From: Litoditis marina
Lineage: Eukaryota > Nematoda > Chromadorea > Rhabditida > Rhabditidae
Length of the DNA stretch: 64,000 bases
Reading direction: 5' to 3'
Assembly: GCA_964036275.1 (NCBI GenBank)
Contig: OZ038433.1
Coordinates: 5,869,048 to 5,933,047, forward strand
This document shows positions 28,870-41,495 of the stretch, in pieces. Under the pieces are notes generated by a model. It was not told the origin of the DNA. It worked only from the letters and a program-made list of their open reading frames with translations, and made no database searches. Positions within the stretch are counted from its first letter, which is position 1, and each line of letters begins with the position of its first letter. The position numbers and the translations under genes are program-made.

Positions 28870-31800
28870 ATGGATAAGGTGGTGATGATTTCGGATGTTG
28901 CCTGGATCCCCAGAGGAGTAGCCAAAACAACGCCCGACAAGATCAAGCTAGACGAGCAACAGATGAAGGAACTGATTGAAGGTGGGTATTTGAAGTAATA
29001 TTATTTATCTGGCTATCATTGTATCATTGATTGTTCGATATAATCAACACAGTTCAGAGGACCTTATCTGCTCTGTTTATAGTTTGATGGCGAACTGTTT
29101 GTTAACAGTCATACACATGAATTTGTTCGTGACCCTATATTCCATGAGAGGCCTTGGCGGTTTATATTAACTGTTCTGGGATAACTGTTGTTAACCACTT
29201 GATAAGCGCCTGTTATTCACAAAAGGCGTTGTGAAAACTGGTTTCAAAGTTGTTTTTAGAAAACAAGTTAACTGGTGTGGTTAACAATATATTTGGTTTC
29301 TTGTGGGGTTAGTTTGATCTATGTCCCTGTTCTTCAGCTGAATTTTGCATTTGCAATGCAATCTTTGCTGTGTGGGCAGGTCAAACAACAAGTAGAATGT
29401 GGTTACCCACTTATTTGGTTCGGTAAGTCTTCCTCCGCTTTTAGGTGCAATGGCAGAGACATCGGACGTAGAGGATAGTGAGGATGAAGACGAAATCAAG
29501 GATGTCAAGGTAGGTTCATGTGTAATGAATACTATAACAATAATAATGATAAAATGATAGTAATAATGAACTTCAATCACCCCCTGGGCTGAATATCAGT
29601 ATTTTTCGATGTCAAAATTACGATTGTTCAATCGAAAAACACGTTGCTCTACTCTACGTAGAAGCTAGAAGAGTCAGACCTAACTGGTGTGTGAACAAGT
29701 GAACATACATGTTACACTTTAGACATGTTCGGATTGTTTCGTAGAAAATATATGTTCATTGATGTTATTAAAAAAACGGGTATGAGTTCACCATTAAGAT
29801 TAAGCATTGCAGGACGAATTGGAAGCAATGAACACAGATATCGCTGATGTCAAAGCAGCTGGTGCAAAGGTGAGTTCTGGCAATAATAATGATTTCTGAA
29901 GGTTGTAAAAAGTCAGTATCGATTGAACACTTCACCCTGACTCTCTTTGTAGGGTTTATGGGACTATTTTTTCATCTGCTCATCTCACAGCTGCTTTGAC
30001 TTATCTTTCACCGCCAAAAACTATTTTGTTATAATTACCCCTGCATGTAGTTTGTAGAGTTTGTTACAGTTTCAGGCCGTTAGAAAGTTGTAGTATATGG
30101 TCTGCTCTTTTCAAAGCAAGCCTATACGGTGTATGTTGTTCTCTCCCACTGTGTCTGTAGTTTGATCCCGTCGCTTTCTACCTTTCCAGTGGAAACTCGG
30201 TGAATATGGCGGGAATCGAGGTCAAACTACAATGAAAACTTGTTTACTCCCTATATATTTGTTTTCAGCCTGGTCTGCGTGGATCATTGAAGCATGACGA
30301 TGAAATGGAAGATGACAAGGATATGACGGTAGAGGAGAAGTACATGAAGGATTTCGATAAGGAGGATGATACCGAGCGAGGGTTGGTTACTATTCTAGTC
30401 ATTTTACCGGAAAAGCATTATTTTCGGGAAGTTTCGAGTTTTAGCGACAAAACTTTGGAATTGGACTTATTCTAATCGAAACATACACCGCCAATGGTCT
30501 CAGATTGGTTTTGAAATACCGCGACCCCTCCGAAATTGCGATTTCCGATTGTATTGGGCTCATTCACTGCCAATTATGCATAAATTTGCCAGTTTTCAAC
30601 TCTATGCCATAAGCATATAAGAGACCTTGGCGGTGTATGCATAGAAAAACGGAAACTATCACCTTTTTTTGTGTTCGGAATATACGTACATAGTATGCTC
30701 TCACCTGAATCCTGCTTTGTTAATTTTTCACGACATTTATACATGTTCAAATCTCAACTCTTTTTGAAAAAATATCAACCCGGTCATATTGGTCAGAGGT
30801 TTGTTGTTCAGATCAGAGGCATGCCAATACGTTGTCGGTCTTTTTTCTTGTTCTGCGTTACACTATGAGTTCAATGCTTCAATAAAGATTATATTTACAT
30901 TGATTTTTAGAATGCGTGGCATTTCGATGTTCACGTCGAACAAGGATGATCCGTACGTGACGGAACACGTGGACAGTGATGCAGAGGAAGAGAAGGACGA
31001 GTTTGAGATCAAGCCCGACGACAACATGGTCGCCGTTGCCAAGATCGATAAGGTTGGAAGCATACTCAGCATACTCAGTTGGTTTGGTTGAAGGAAATAT
31101 CTGAATACGGGCTTTTATTTCATCCGAAAATGTTGAGGTTGAGGTATTCAAAATACTGGTGTGGGATTAGAACGTTGAGATATTAGTACAATTGTTCACA
31201 AGGGATTGAGAATCAAATTTGCTTGCAGAAAGTTTTTTTTCCCATTGACATTTGCTGTGGCTTCCATTTTCCATTCTGAGTTTCGGTTTGAAAGATTAAA
31301 AGTAATGGAAAAGAATCATATATTTTGGTTACAACTGTGGTATTTCTTCTTAAAGAAGGACGATTATGTGGACTAATCCCGACGCATCGGTCCTTTAAAC
31401 TGCAATTGGAAAATGTAATGCAGTTTAAAGGACCGAAGCATTGGAATTGGTCCACATAATCGTCCTTCTTTAATGCTACCGAGTGCTAGAGAAGTATTCG
31501 TCAATATCAACACCTAAGACATAAATATTAAATGCAGAGTTTCATAATTCCGGTTTCTCTGTTTCAGAATGAGTATACTCTGGAGGTGTATGTGTACAAT
31601 GAGGAGAATGACGATTGGTATTGTCATCACGACTATATTCTGGACGCGCCCCCGCTATGTCTCGAATCCATTCAACATGACCCCGGAAACGATGAGACCA
31701 TGAAGGTTGGTTGGTTGGGCAGATAGATAGTTTAAAAGATTGCCGGAGTGTCATCATACTTCATACCATATGTCACATCACAATGCTGTGGTGTACTTGT

Positions 31801-34800
31801 TTATTTTCGCACGGCACATCTTTGAAAAGGGAAGAGGAAGCTCATCCTCATCGTGTTTTTGAATTTTAGCCTTTTTTTGAAATGTTTTTGTTTTTGCAAA
31901 ACTTGACGAAATTACTATTTTCGATTCGACCACGTCCACACTCAAATGGAATTGCTTTCCAGGGTAACTTGATGGCTGTCGGAACCATGGAGTCTGTGAT
32001 CAATATCTGGGATTTGGATATCATGAACGCTGTCGCCCCAGTAGTCACACTTGGCTCCAAATCAAGTAAGATTTTGCGATCATCAGCTGTTTTCTTGAAA
32101 TTTGAATCAAAACGTAACCAAATCATCTCGCTCTCTAGTTTCATGTTTGAGAACACTGAAACATGCAAGTAGTAGGGTATTTTGTTTCGTTGTTTTGCAT
32201 TAAACTTCCCCTTTGGAAAGTCCGAATCTGTTCTGCACGAGTCTCAGTAGGCACTAGGCACGAGAAATGCCATACCTCATCCATTACTCCACTGAATTCT
32301 ATTTATTCCCAGCCGGCAAAAGAAAGAAGCGCGATGGAAGTGCCCAGGGTCACACAGATGCCGTTATCAGTCTGGCCTGGAACAAGCACACGACACACGT
32401 TCTCGCTAGTGGCGGTACGTTTGCATAATGCAATAAAGTTGTCTGACAGCCGAAAAAATCCAAATACTGGTATACGAGCTACTTTTTTTGCAAGTTACAG
32501 GCAAGATCAGCTGGTATCGCGCGGAGCGCGAAGCGCTCTGCGTGAGTTGTCTTTGGTTTGGCCATTGCGGACTCGTTTTTTCCTTTTAATTAACAAAAAT
32601 CTTCAAACATATCCTTTTTTCGAAAACTAAAAGGAGAGAACGTTAGAGAATCACGAATTGAACATTGTGTAAAAATTTCAGCCAAATCGGATTATTTTCG
32701 CCTGAGTTATGGTTTCGTGTCGTTGTTGAAAAGTTCCGCCGTAATTCGTCCCTCGTCCCTCCTCCCTCCTCCCTCGTCCCTCGTCCCTCACGGAATTCTG
32801 TCCGCATCGTAGTGGAAAAACTACTGAACCAATTTGGCTGAACTTTGAAACATCTATTCTATGGCAAAAGTTAGCTCGTCGCGCCAAGTATGAAATGTAT
32901 ATGTAATCTCTGGCGCCGGGCGCGGGCGCCAATAGGCGCCAAAAACGACTATTGGAAAAACTATCGAACCGATTTAGCTGAAATTTGAAACATGAGTTCT
33001 AATGCAAAATTTAGCATGTCGCGCCAAATATGAGATGTATAGCTCCTCATTGGCGCCGGGCGCGGGCGCCAATAGGCGCCAAAAACCACTATTGGAAAAA
33101 CTACCAAACCGATTTAGCTGAAATTTGAAACATAAGTTATAATGCAAAAGTTAGCCCGTCGCGCCAAATATGAGATGAATACATCACCATTGGCGCCCGG
33201 CGCTGGCGCCAATAGGCGCCAAAAACGGCAAAACACTATTTATCATCAACTAAAATGTTGAACACTAATAGAAATTGAATAATTTGGTGAAAAGTGTGAA
33301 AGTCTTTTTCCAAAACTGAAATTTTTCTTCTGGCGCTCGAACCAGGCGCCAGATGGCGCCAAAACCCAAACTCACGACAGCGTCAATGGAATCGTCTGAA
33401 ATTCGGTACACTAAATAACTATCACATGGGAAGTAAGATGCTCAATCTGAAAATCAAAAAAAAAGTTCTGTTGGCATTGTGCGCTGGCGCCAATTGGCGC
33501 CAAAGTTGGAAAAAATCAGTTATCGTCAATCAAACTGTTTCAAGTTAACAGATATTGAATATTCCGATGTGAAATAAAGATCCACAAATTCAAAATCGAA
33601 TTTTATCGTCTGGCTCCGAACAGACGCCAAATGGCGCCAAAACAAAAACACACGAAACTGACAATTGAATAGTTTGAATATTGCTCCAATCAGTAATTGA
33701 CACATGTAGTGTGTACTGGTAGCTCAAAAACCTAGAAAATTTCGTTTCGTTCTGGCGCCAGACGCGTGTGTCAATTGACGCAGGAATGAAAAAAGTTTCA
33801 ACGAAGGTTTTTGATGTGGTGTTGGAAATAATGGCTATATTGTAAGTGAGTTGGTGTCTCTAATTGTAGATTTGTCAATGGCGCCAATCCCCATCGCTTA
33901 TCGCCGCTAAAAGCGGTGTACATGTCAATCGGAACGTTTAGCGTTTTTGTTCAGTTGTTGATAGTCACAGAGCCAGTAACCTGCGTTATATTACAACATC
34001 AGCAATTTTATGGTCTGCATTCGGCTTCGTGCACACACAAAACTGAGATTTCCATAATAATATAATGAGTTCACAAGATTCACTCTGTGAATAGGCAACA
34101 TATGAAGTTGTAGGAGTACAACTAGCAAAAAAAGCACAATTAGTAAAAAGTGGGGGAACCAACAAATGTGTGAGTTGTGTTTGGTTCGACCTCGATATCA
34201 GCAAAAAGTGAACGATACGAATTGCTGTGATACTGTAGCAGAAGTATTCTGCAAAAATAGAACAATACAAATGTTGCACAATGGTTCACAACGCACGCAT
34301 GTCGTCAAAGCACACATGAAATACCCTTCGGCAATTCCTGAAATATCATGCGAGCTTCGTGAACCATTGTGCAACATTTGTATTGTTCTATTTTTGCAGA
34401 ATACTTCTGCTACAGTATCACAGCAATTCGTATCGTTCACTTTTTGCTGATATCGAGGTCGAACCAAACACAACTCACACATTTGTTGGTTCCCCCACTT
34501 TTTACTAATTGGAACGAAGTCATGAAGTTATATGTACTTGAATCCTTAAAACAGGTTCCTTAGTTCCTTTCCAGGAAGTAATCACACCTTACTAGTGTGG
34601 GTGAGTTTGATAGTTTTTTTGGAATTGGTATCAACCATGGAAGTTAACCAATTACAAGAAGTTATTTGACCAAGAGCAGAATCCGGAGAAAATTTCATTT
34701 GATAGTAGTTGCAAATCAAGTATAACTTCCTTTTTTGCAGGTGCTGACAAGCAGATCTTACTATGGGATTTGGACGAGGCGAAGCCAGCTCAGTCGATTG

Positions 34801-37232
34801 AAGGTCGCGGTGGGGAGGTAGGCATTCTGGAACAGGAATTATGTTTCATCGTATTTCATATTTCCATACAAATAAATAGGAAGTTTATATCTGGGTACAT
34901 GCAAAACGGGCCATCAAATTGAAATTGAACTAAACCATGGCAGAATAAAGGCCCAAACATACTACGGGCGGCTGCGGGCGGCATATGATATAAGTATAGC
35001 GCCCTCAGACTATTGATCCAATGTGCGGCTGGCTGCGGCTTTCGGCGTTTTGGCGGGCATTCATACTTTTGCGGGCAAAAGCGGCTGCGGCGCCGCACGG
35101 GGCCGCAAACAGGCTTTGCGGCAATAATGGATTGATTCAATAGTACCGCGGTGGCTCTCTGCGTCTGTAAGAATCAATTGTGTTTAAACCCAAAAACACT
35201 TGAAAAAAACATCATTTAATTTATATCAGTTTCTTTCCTAATAATTAATAAAAGTAATCCTTTGTCATTTATATGGTTTTCATTAAGTTTTTCCATATTT
35301 TTTTCTTATGATTTGAACGTTTCATCTCTTTTCGAATCGAAAAGGCTTTTAAAAGCAAGAAGAATGAAATATGGGAGGAAAAGCGAAAAAACATCCCGAA
35401 GAGCATTCACTATTCTGATCTTCCCGTTCTTAATGGGTTGAAAGAGAAGGGAGCTCGATAACCACAACTGAACGGGTTTCTCAGAGAGCATATTGAAACA
35501 CTTATTACTATCAATTATCAGTCTGAGTTCTCCAAAATCACTCTGAAGATAGCAGCGCCGCAGCCAGACGCAAACGCGCGTACATACTTCAATCAGAGTG
35601 CGTTTGCGGGCGTCTGCGTGCGTCTGCGGGGCGGCGCGTCAAAACCACCACTCAGCCGCAGACGCACGCAGCCGCCCGTAGTATGTTAGGCCCTTAAGGA
35701 GTCAAAATTGGTACGTTTAGCCTCTACCCCGGACCTAATCACTGATATCTAGATACCCATTTTAGTGCACCTCTGATTACATTTGTTCTGTTGAAGGTGC
35801 AAGCGCTGGCCTGGCATCCGAACGAGGCGGCCTTCCTGCTGGCCGGCACCATGGCCGGAGCCGTACAGGTGTTGGACTGTCGCCAAATGGACGGATCTGC
35901 CTCCGCCGCCTGGAAGTTCGACGGACAGGTGGAAAAGGTACCGATTGTTGTCAATAGTCATACTCCGGCAAGGCGGCAAGGTTGTCTGAATATCCAAAAA
36001 TTTCCATAAACGCGCTCGTGTCGTCGTGTCCCACCGAAAACGGAATAAACTGTCTGTACTCTGTATTTGTCTCACATGACATACCCTCCAATTTCTGATT
36101 AGTCTCTATCGTCAATTGCAGGGTAGATAGAATTCATGTTTGGTTCATTTTCCCGACAATCAATTAGCACTACGCGTAGTGGTGAGATGATACTAATTCT
36201 TCTATCGTATTTACTGTTGATCTGTTTATGTTATTTACCCTTTTCCAGGTTATCTGGAACCACTTCAACCCATTCTGTGCTTTCGTCGCCACAGATGATG
36301 GTGAGTATTTTTCTGCTTGAATAAGAGTTCTCAGTTCAGTATTTCGAAAATGGTTCTGGACCTCTGTTTTGTTGTCTAAGTACTTGTAAATTGCGGAGAG
36401 CTGATCATCCCATGTGAGAGAGACAAAGTATTTCTTTTCTCTGTCAGCAAGTTTGTGAAATTTGGTAAAATTTTGATCTAACCTCGAGTTCGGTAGTCCT
36501 CGCCCTCTGGCCCTCTACTGATACGTTTTTAGAATCGGATAAAACACTCACCACACTATACAGATAAACTTTATAATTATTTTTTTAACATTTTGGGTAT
36601 GCTCCGTCACATTGACATGCGGAAGACGGGCGAGGTGCTGTGGGAAGGTCGAGCTCACGAGGAGTCTATTGGCGGACTGACGCTCAGTGCCCGCACCAGA
36701 GGACTCCTCACCACAGTCGGACAGGACTCGGTGGGTATACTGTACTAGTCAAATTTCTGACAGCCGCGCAACCGTGTCTGAATAATCGATAATGACAGAT
36801 GCAAAATGGCACTTTAAAGAACTTGAGAAACTTAAATGTAGGCTCCGGTGTAATTGAATATTGGATACACAATCTTAGGATTGCTCAGAAGGTGTAATGG
36901 TTTTAAACGGTTCGTCCACGTATAAGTCATTTTGTTTACTTTCTTGGTAAGTAGTGTGATCGGGTCTTCCGTGATTACAATAAATTACTTTTAGTAATAG
37001 TAATAATAATAATAATAATAATAACAATCTTTAGTTGATGTCCGTGTGGAAGGTCGCTGAAGACGGTTCTATTGCCAAGATTCACTCTGAGCGGCTGTCC
37101 ATAGGTGGTCTCCATTCTGCCCATTTCAACCCGGATGTGGCCACAGTCTGTGTGGTGGGAGGATCGGACGGGGACCTCGTTAGGGTGGTAGATGTCGCCA
37201 AGTTTGAGCCGGTCGTCCAGGCATTCTCATAA
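28870..37232 (+). CDS. PWP1: PWP1 WD40-repeat protein
   Basis: Nucleolar and chromatin-associated WD-repeat protein that promotes rRNA transcription and ribosome biogenesis. Exons 28870-28981, 29445-29509, 29813-29869, 30269-30381, 30911-31052, 31568-31705, 31963-32065, 32313-32414, 34741-34817, 35797-35937, 36249-36300, 36597-36730, 37035-37232; 477 residues (human 501); stop TAA 37230-37232. DVAWIPRGVAKTTPDKIKL near the N-terminus, an acidic stretch (residues 45-110), DDPYVTEHVDSD and EIKPDDNMVAVAKID, then WD blades (INIWDLDIMN, GHTDAVISLAWNK, ADKQILLWDLDE, VIWNHFNPFCAFVATDDG) match the family. The ATG is 2 nt after an ACTTCAG acceptor. Intron 11 has no AG where the protein needs it (see findings). 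Introns 8 and 9 are packed with repeats. Confidence 0.95.
30119..30245. repeat. GTTTGTAGTTTGA-family dispersed repeat
   Basis: Pattern: ACGGTGTATGTTG, CTGTGTCTGTAGTTTGATC, then about 50 bp, then GAGGTCAAACTACAA, so the ends form an inverted TGTAGTTTGA/TCAAACTACA pair. Copies with the same order occur at 39767, 40396 and 49658. Intronic in PWP1. Confidence 0.6.
31350..31473. mobile_element. 120-bp foldback MITE, copy 2
   Basis: TTAAAGAAGGACGATTATGT at the left and CACATAATCGTCCTTCTTTA at the right, with the paired inner CTTTAAACTGCAATTG arms. In PWP1 intron 5. Confidence 0.85.
32742..33900. repeat. 140-bp period tandem array with paired GGCGCC sites
   Basis: Three well-kept units start AAAAACNACTATTGGAAAAA at 32941 and 33081, and AAAAACGG at 33221, that is, 140 bp apart. 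Each ends with GGCGCCGGGCGCGGGCGCCA-type blocks and AATAGGCGCC. Decayed units carrying only the GGCGCC pairs follow near 33344, 33485, 33625, 33755 and 33879. A CCTCCCTCGTCCCTC run precedes them at 32742-32790. All in PWP1 intron 8. Confidence 0.8.
34138..34510. mobile_element. Perfect foldback element, 152-bp identical arms
   Basis: Left arm 34138-34289 and right arm 34359-34510 are exact reverse complements over 152 bp (AATTAGTAAAAAGTGGGGGA ... GGTTCAC), around a 69-bp loop. The outermost bases are AATT on both sides. The exact arm identity means a young insertion or active homogenisation. It produces identical decoy ORFs on both strands. In PWP1 intron 8. Confidence 0.9.
34949..35696. mobile_element. 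GC-rich TIR element, about 748 bp
   Basis: The left end AGGCCCAAACATACTACGGG CGGCTGCG matches the reverse complement of the right end (CGCAGCCGCCCGTAGTATGT TAGGCCC). Both arms are rich in GCGTCTGCGG/GCGGCTGCGG words while the centre is AT-rich and lacks a convincing ORF. It sits in PWP1 intron 9. Non-autonomous DNA transposon; superfamily not assigned. Confidence 0.65.
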
Positions 37233-37273
37233 ATTGCCTAGACATTCTCATAAACTTTTTGAAGTTGTAGTTC

Positions 37274-37303
37274 TCGCCAAGTTTGAACCGGCATTCTCAT
37301 AAG
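37274..37303 (+). repeat. Duplicate of the last PWP1 codons downstream of the stop
   Basis: CTCGCCAAGTTTGAACCGGC then ATTCTCATAA repeats the end of the PWP1 coding region (37194-37232), minus the internal GTCGTCCAG; a third partial ATTCTCATAA copy lies at 37243-37252. A local duplication of the terminal exon end. Confidence 0.7.
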
Positions 37304-39766
37304 TTTCAGACTCCTTTGAAGAGTTAATTTGTACTTTATATGATAGTTTAGCCCCCCCCCCCCTCCTCTCCTCTTGAAGAGCTCATTGTGTAATCCAACT
37401 GATAGTTTACTGTGAACTTGGTATGTTACAACCAAAAGATTCACGTAAGTGTGCCTGTCATGAGAAGTTTTATTGATTTTTCAAGTTGAATGTCATTTGG
37501 AAAAGTGAGCAACTTTTTTGGAAATAACTTTGTCGTTAGATATATGTTTGGCTTATTGGGTTTCTGTTATCTTCCAATAGGCGCCTTCATGTTGTTTTTG
37601 AGTTTTCCGCTTCTCTAAGAATGTATATCGATTTCTATATTAGATTCAAAATGCCGTCCGAATCCAAGCTTGTTTACATTCTTCTGCTGTTCGTTGTTAG
37701 TGATTTGTTATCCGATTTTCCGTTGTTCTTCCTGTTTTGTTATTGAATTTTGGTTCTGTTCTCGTGTTAATTGGCTCCTAGAATTGAAAAAAGCTCAAAC
37801 CCCTACAAATCGGGGTAAGAAAGAGTTGTCTTCATATTGCTGTCGTGGGAACCAGGAAAAACTCAATAATGGAAAGATCATCAATCAAGATTTAAATAAG
37901 GTTTTTGTTATTTTAACGTCGTAAAATAATCATATAACTTGAATAACCTTGTTTTATTCTTCAATCAGCCATATTGTGATGAAAGTTGTTTCGACTGGTA
38001 GTCTATTTGCTGACAACCGTGCGGTTGGAGCTTCAACGTACAACTTACTTGTTGCAGGTAGATCTCCGAGTTAATGGTTAAAGTGTTTGGAACCCTTCTG
38101 TCAGAAGGGTCCCGAACTAGTTGACCATTGGTAACCGCGTAGTACACACAAAAAGTGTTCAAAAACGGGTAACACAGTGATGATATATTTATTTAGTGGT
38201 AATATCAATCAAGAAATGTACTACTGCTTTCACAAAATTCATTTATATTAATTCTTGTGATTTTAGGACTTCCAACCCCCAAACGATGTTCCGAGTTCCA
38301 ACCTCGTATGAATGTTATGCATGCGCACCTTGGAAGAGGGGGGGGGGGGGGGAGAACAAATCAGATTTCGTGCGGACGCCTTCCCCTTTGTCGTTGCTCG
38401 TCACTAACTCGTTTTTCACGCCATGCCTCCAACGGACGAATTATTCATAAGATTTCAGCCAGATGTCTTGGTCACGTTCTTTTGACAATTGTGTCACCAG
38501 AAGACGTATTCACAGCTCTCGTTATTTGGGATACTTTTACTTTTGCCTCCCCCCTCCACGTTTTTTGACTGTTACAGGCCGCATTGTGTAGGGGTCGCTC
38601 ACTCCAAAGCAGGCCTGTACGGCGTATGTTACACTTCACGGCTGTACTTGTAATATTATTTCGTTGCTTTTCCGTCCGAATTTGTGAACTATAGGGTGCG
38701 TCTACCTATCGAGAGCAACCTACAACCATGATTTGGTCACTCATTTTACATTCGCTCGGTCTCGGTATCAATTTGCACATTCGCATTGCTCACTGTTCCT
38801 CACGAGCTGAACCTCAAAGTTTCAAATGCTATCTGGCCGATTTTGTCAACCACTTTGAAAACTGTCTTCTGTCAATTACGACTGCAACACTAAGGGATCA
38901 AACTACAAACACAGCGAAACAAGGTCTCATTTCTGGTGTCAGCCTGCCTTTTTCAGAGCCTAAGGAAGGAGTGTCCAAATCTCCGTTGTACTTTGATCAC
39001 GATAAACGCAATAAATTACGAACCTAAAACGAAAAAGTATCCGGTCAAACTACAAACACAGCCAAACAGTGGAACATGTCTAGTATCTTTCGCCTACTGC
39101 TGTTTTCCTGCCAAAAAGGGCTGTTTCTATGGCTGGGCAGTTGAATCAAATTGAACTCATCCATCATTGTAGTCCGTGGGGGATATAGATGTAAATGTAA
39201 CACCAATTCTCGCGAATCACGGGGGAAAACCAAACGGGCTATGATCTACTACTAATCCACCTATTTTGGTATGGAATGGAACCTACGAAAATTGGACTAC
39301 GACAAAATTTGAGATATAGAGCCGTATAAATTGGTTCAAACAATGTTGCGTGACCCCTTGCTAAGTCCCCTTCTAAGTCTCCTGGTTCGTGATGAGTAGT
39401 GGGTGCCAAAATGGTTCTTCCATTACCTTCTCAATGGTATTGTATGTTTTATCAACTTCGCATCTGGGATAGCCTAAAAACGTGTGAAATTCGATTTCAC
39501 GTAACCATTCAACCATATATTATTATTGAAAGTGGGACAGTAATACGGTGTATGTTGCCCTACCCCGCTGTGTTTGTAGTTTGATCTTTAGTTTAGTCGA
39601 AATCCCGAAGTTATTGGAAAAAAAATAATCAAACCACAACAAAGATTTGGTCATTCCCTTTTTGATCAATGTTTTCCAGACTTTACACCGTGTAGAATTT
39701 GATTGTGTAGAATTTGATTTCACGTAACGATTGAACCCTCAAGGTTTTTCTCTTTCCAAACTAGGT

Positions 39767-39871
39767 CCATAAGGTGTAAGTTTCTCTATTCCGTTCTGTT
39801 TGTAGCTTGATAAGTCATACTTTTGGTTGAAATTCATTAGTTATGCTGAAGTGAGATCAAACTACAAAGAC
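39767..39871. repeat. GTTTGTAGTTTGA-family dispersed repeat
   Basis: AAGGTGTAAGTTTC, CTGTTTGTAGCTTGAT, TTTTGGTTGAAATTCATTAG, then GAGATCAAACTACAAAGACG. Same order of blocks as the copies at 30119 and 40396. Confidence 0.6.
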
Positions 39872-39998
39872 GATTTCGTCAATAAAAAATGACGTCAAAG
39901 ACAAAGTGATGTGCGGGCCACCTTGTTCAATCTGGTTTTCCGGGTAAACTCCCCGGGGAAGTGGGGAATCGATGTCGGCCCACCACTAATATAGCTCA

Positions 39999-40140
39999 CT
40001 CCACTACTCTTTCTCTTTCTCTCTCTCCCTTTCTCTTTCTCTCTGTCTTTTTCTCTTTCTCTCTCGCTCTTTTTCTATCTCTCTCTTGTTCCTCTTTCTT
40101 TTTCTCTATCACTCCTCGTTGTCATTCTATTACTCTCTCT
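39999..40140. repeat. CT-rich microsatellite
   Basis: A long imperfect CTCTTT/CTCTCT run; it creates Ser/Leu/Phe-rich shadow ORFs. Confidence 0.85.
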
Positions 40141-40395
40141 ACATATTCCGGCATTTCCGTAATCTGATGTGCCTCGTTTCGATAATTTAGCCCATTCCAC
40201 CAAAATACCCCGGTTTCAACGAGAAAAAGCCGGCCAAACGGCTAGCCCGTAGCGAAATTACCAAGTACACGTATAGACTACGCCCAGGGCAAAGTACATT
40301 TACACAGCAGAACAAATTGCAGTCAAATGGGTCGAAATAGGAACAGCAGACAAGAACGGTTGCAGTTTTATAGGGTTCGCTGTTTTTGAAACAAG

Positions 40396-40500
40396 CGTCG
40401 GTGTATGTTTACCCATATCGATGCGTTTGTAGTTTGACCCAGCCCCTTTTGGTTGAAATTCGTGATTTATGGTGTGTATCGAGGTCAAACTACAACCCAG
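40396..40500. repeat. GTTTGTAGTTTGA-family dispersed repeat
   Basis: CGGTGTATGTTTACCC, GCGTTTGTAGTTTGACCC, TTTTGGTTGAAATTCGTGAT, then CGAGGTCAAACTACAACCCA: a near complete copy of the family. Confidence 0.65.
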
Positions 40501-41377
40501 CTGTGACCATCACTGTACTTCGCGCCGATGATGTGCTCGAGGCTCAGTTCGGAAAATCCGTCCGTTTTACCAGTTGTGTTTTACCAATCGCAATCCGACT
40601 ACAACGTGGTCACCCTCCAATACTTGATGTGTGTAACAAAATAAATTGTTTTCATTGGTTTTCCGGTAAACTCCACCTTTCCTACTCTCATGCACACTAG
40701 CGTTCTTCACCCAGACTGGTTAGAGAGGAGGAAAAACGTGTAATCTCATAGCGAACATTCTTGAATGTTTTCATAATATGGAAGTTGGGTTCCGTCGTAA
40801 ACTACATATTTGGTATATCAGTTTCCGAAACATACTGAAATGAAGCAAGCATAGTAAAAGCCTCTTTGCGAACATCCCTAGGGACGCAGGACTCTAGTAC
40901 TCTACGAAAGAAAGCACCACTTTCTGAAAAGACATGTTTTAGTGAATTCATCTAGAGATTTCAATAAATAGTTTTTATTCTATGTATGGTAAACTTCACC
41001 TATCATAATTTGCATGCACCCTGGCTGGTTCGAGATAGTAGAATGTTTTGTAGTTCAATCAGTATAACACGGTATGAATGTTAATTTCAATTGCAAAACA
41101 CTGACTCAAATGAACATACACAATAGAGAGAACGCTGTAAGTCCTGGAGAATGTTTTTGTGTGAAAACTCTTTGTTCTTATCAACAAACATTGCAATACA
41201 ATGATTGTTATTGTTTTCTTAGGGAAAAAATGTAATTCAACCACTTTCCTTTGAAGTATCCTCCAATTTGTTGGTTCGTGTGGCAACTTGTGTTGATTAT
41301 TCGAAATTAGATTACCTCCGCCTTGAAAACCACGGAAAATCAGCGTTGGTTTTGGAACTAAACATCAAAAGGTTCAT

Positions 41378-41447
41378 CTTCTCTCTCTCTTTCTCTATAT
41401 CTCTCTCTCTCTCTCTTTCTCTTTTTTTTCTCTCTCTCCATCTCTCG

Positions 41448-41478
<31 letters not shown>

Positions 41479-41495
41479 CATCTCTCTTCCTCTTC
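41378..41495. repeat. CT microsatellite
   Basis: Nearly pure TCTC repeat, giving mirrored Ser/Leu-rich and Arg/Glu-rich shadow ORFs on the two strands. Confidence 0.9.

Noticed and set aside
32163..32630. 155-codon plus-strand ORF
   Set aside because: It overlaps PWP1 exon 8 in another frame and runs into the intronic repeat; a shadow.
34166..34482. Two identical 94-codon ORF starts on opposite strands
   Set aside because: Both are produced by the two arms of the perfect palindrome; not a gene pair.
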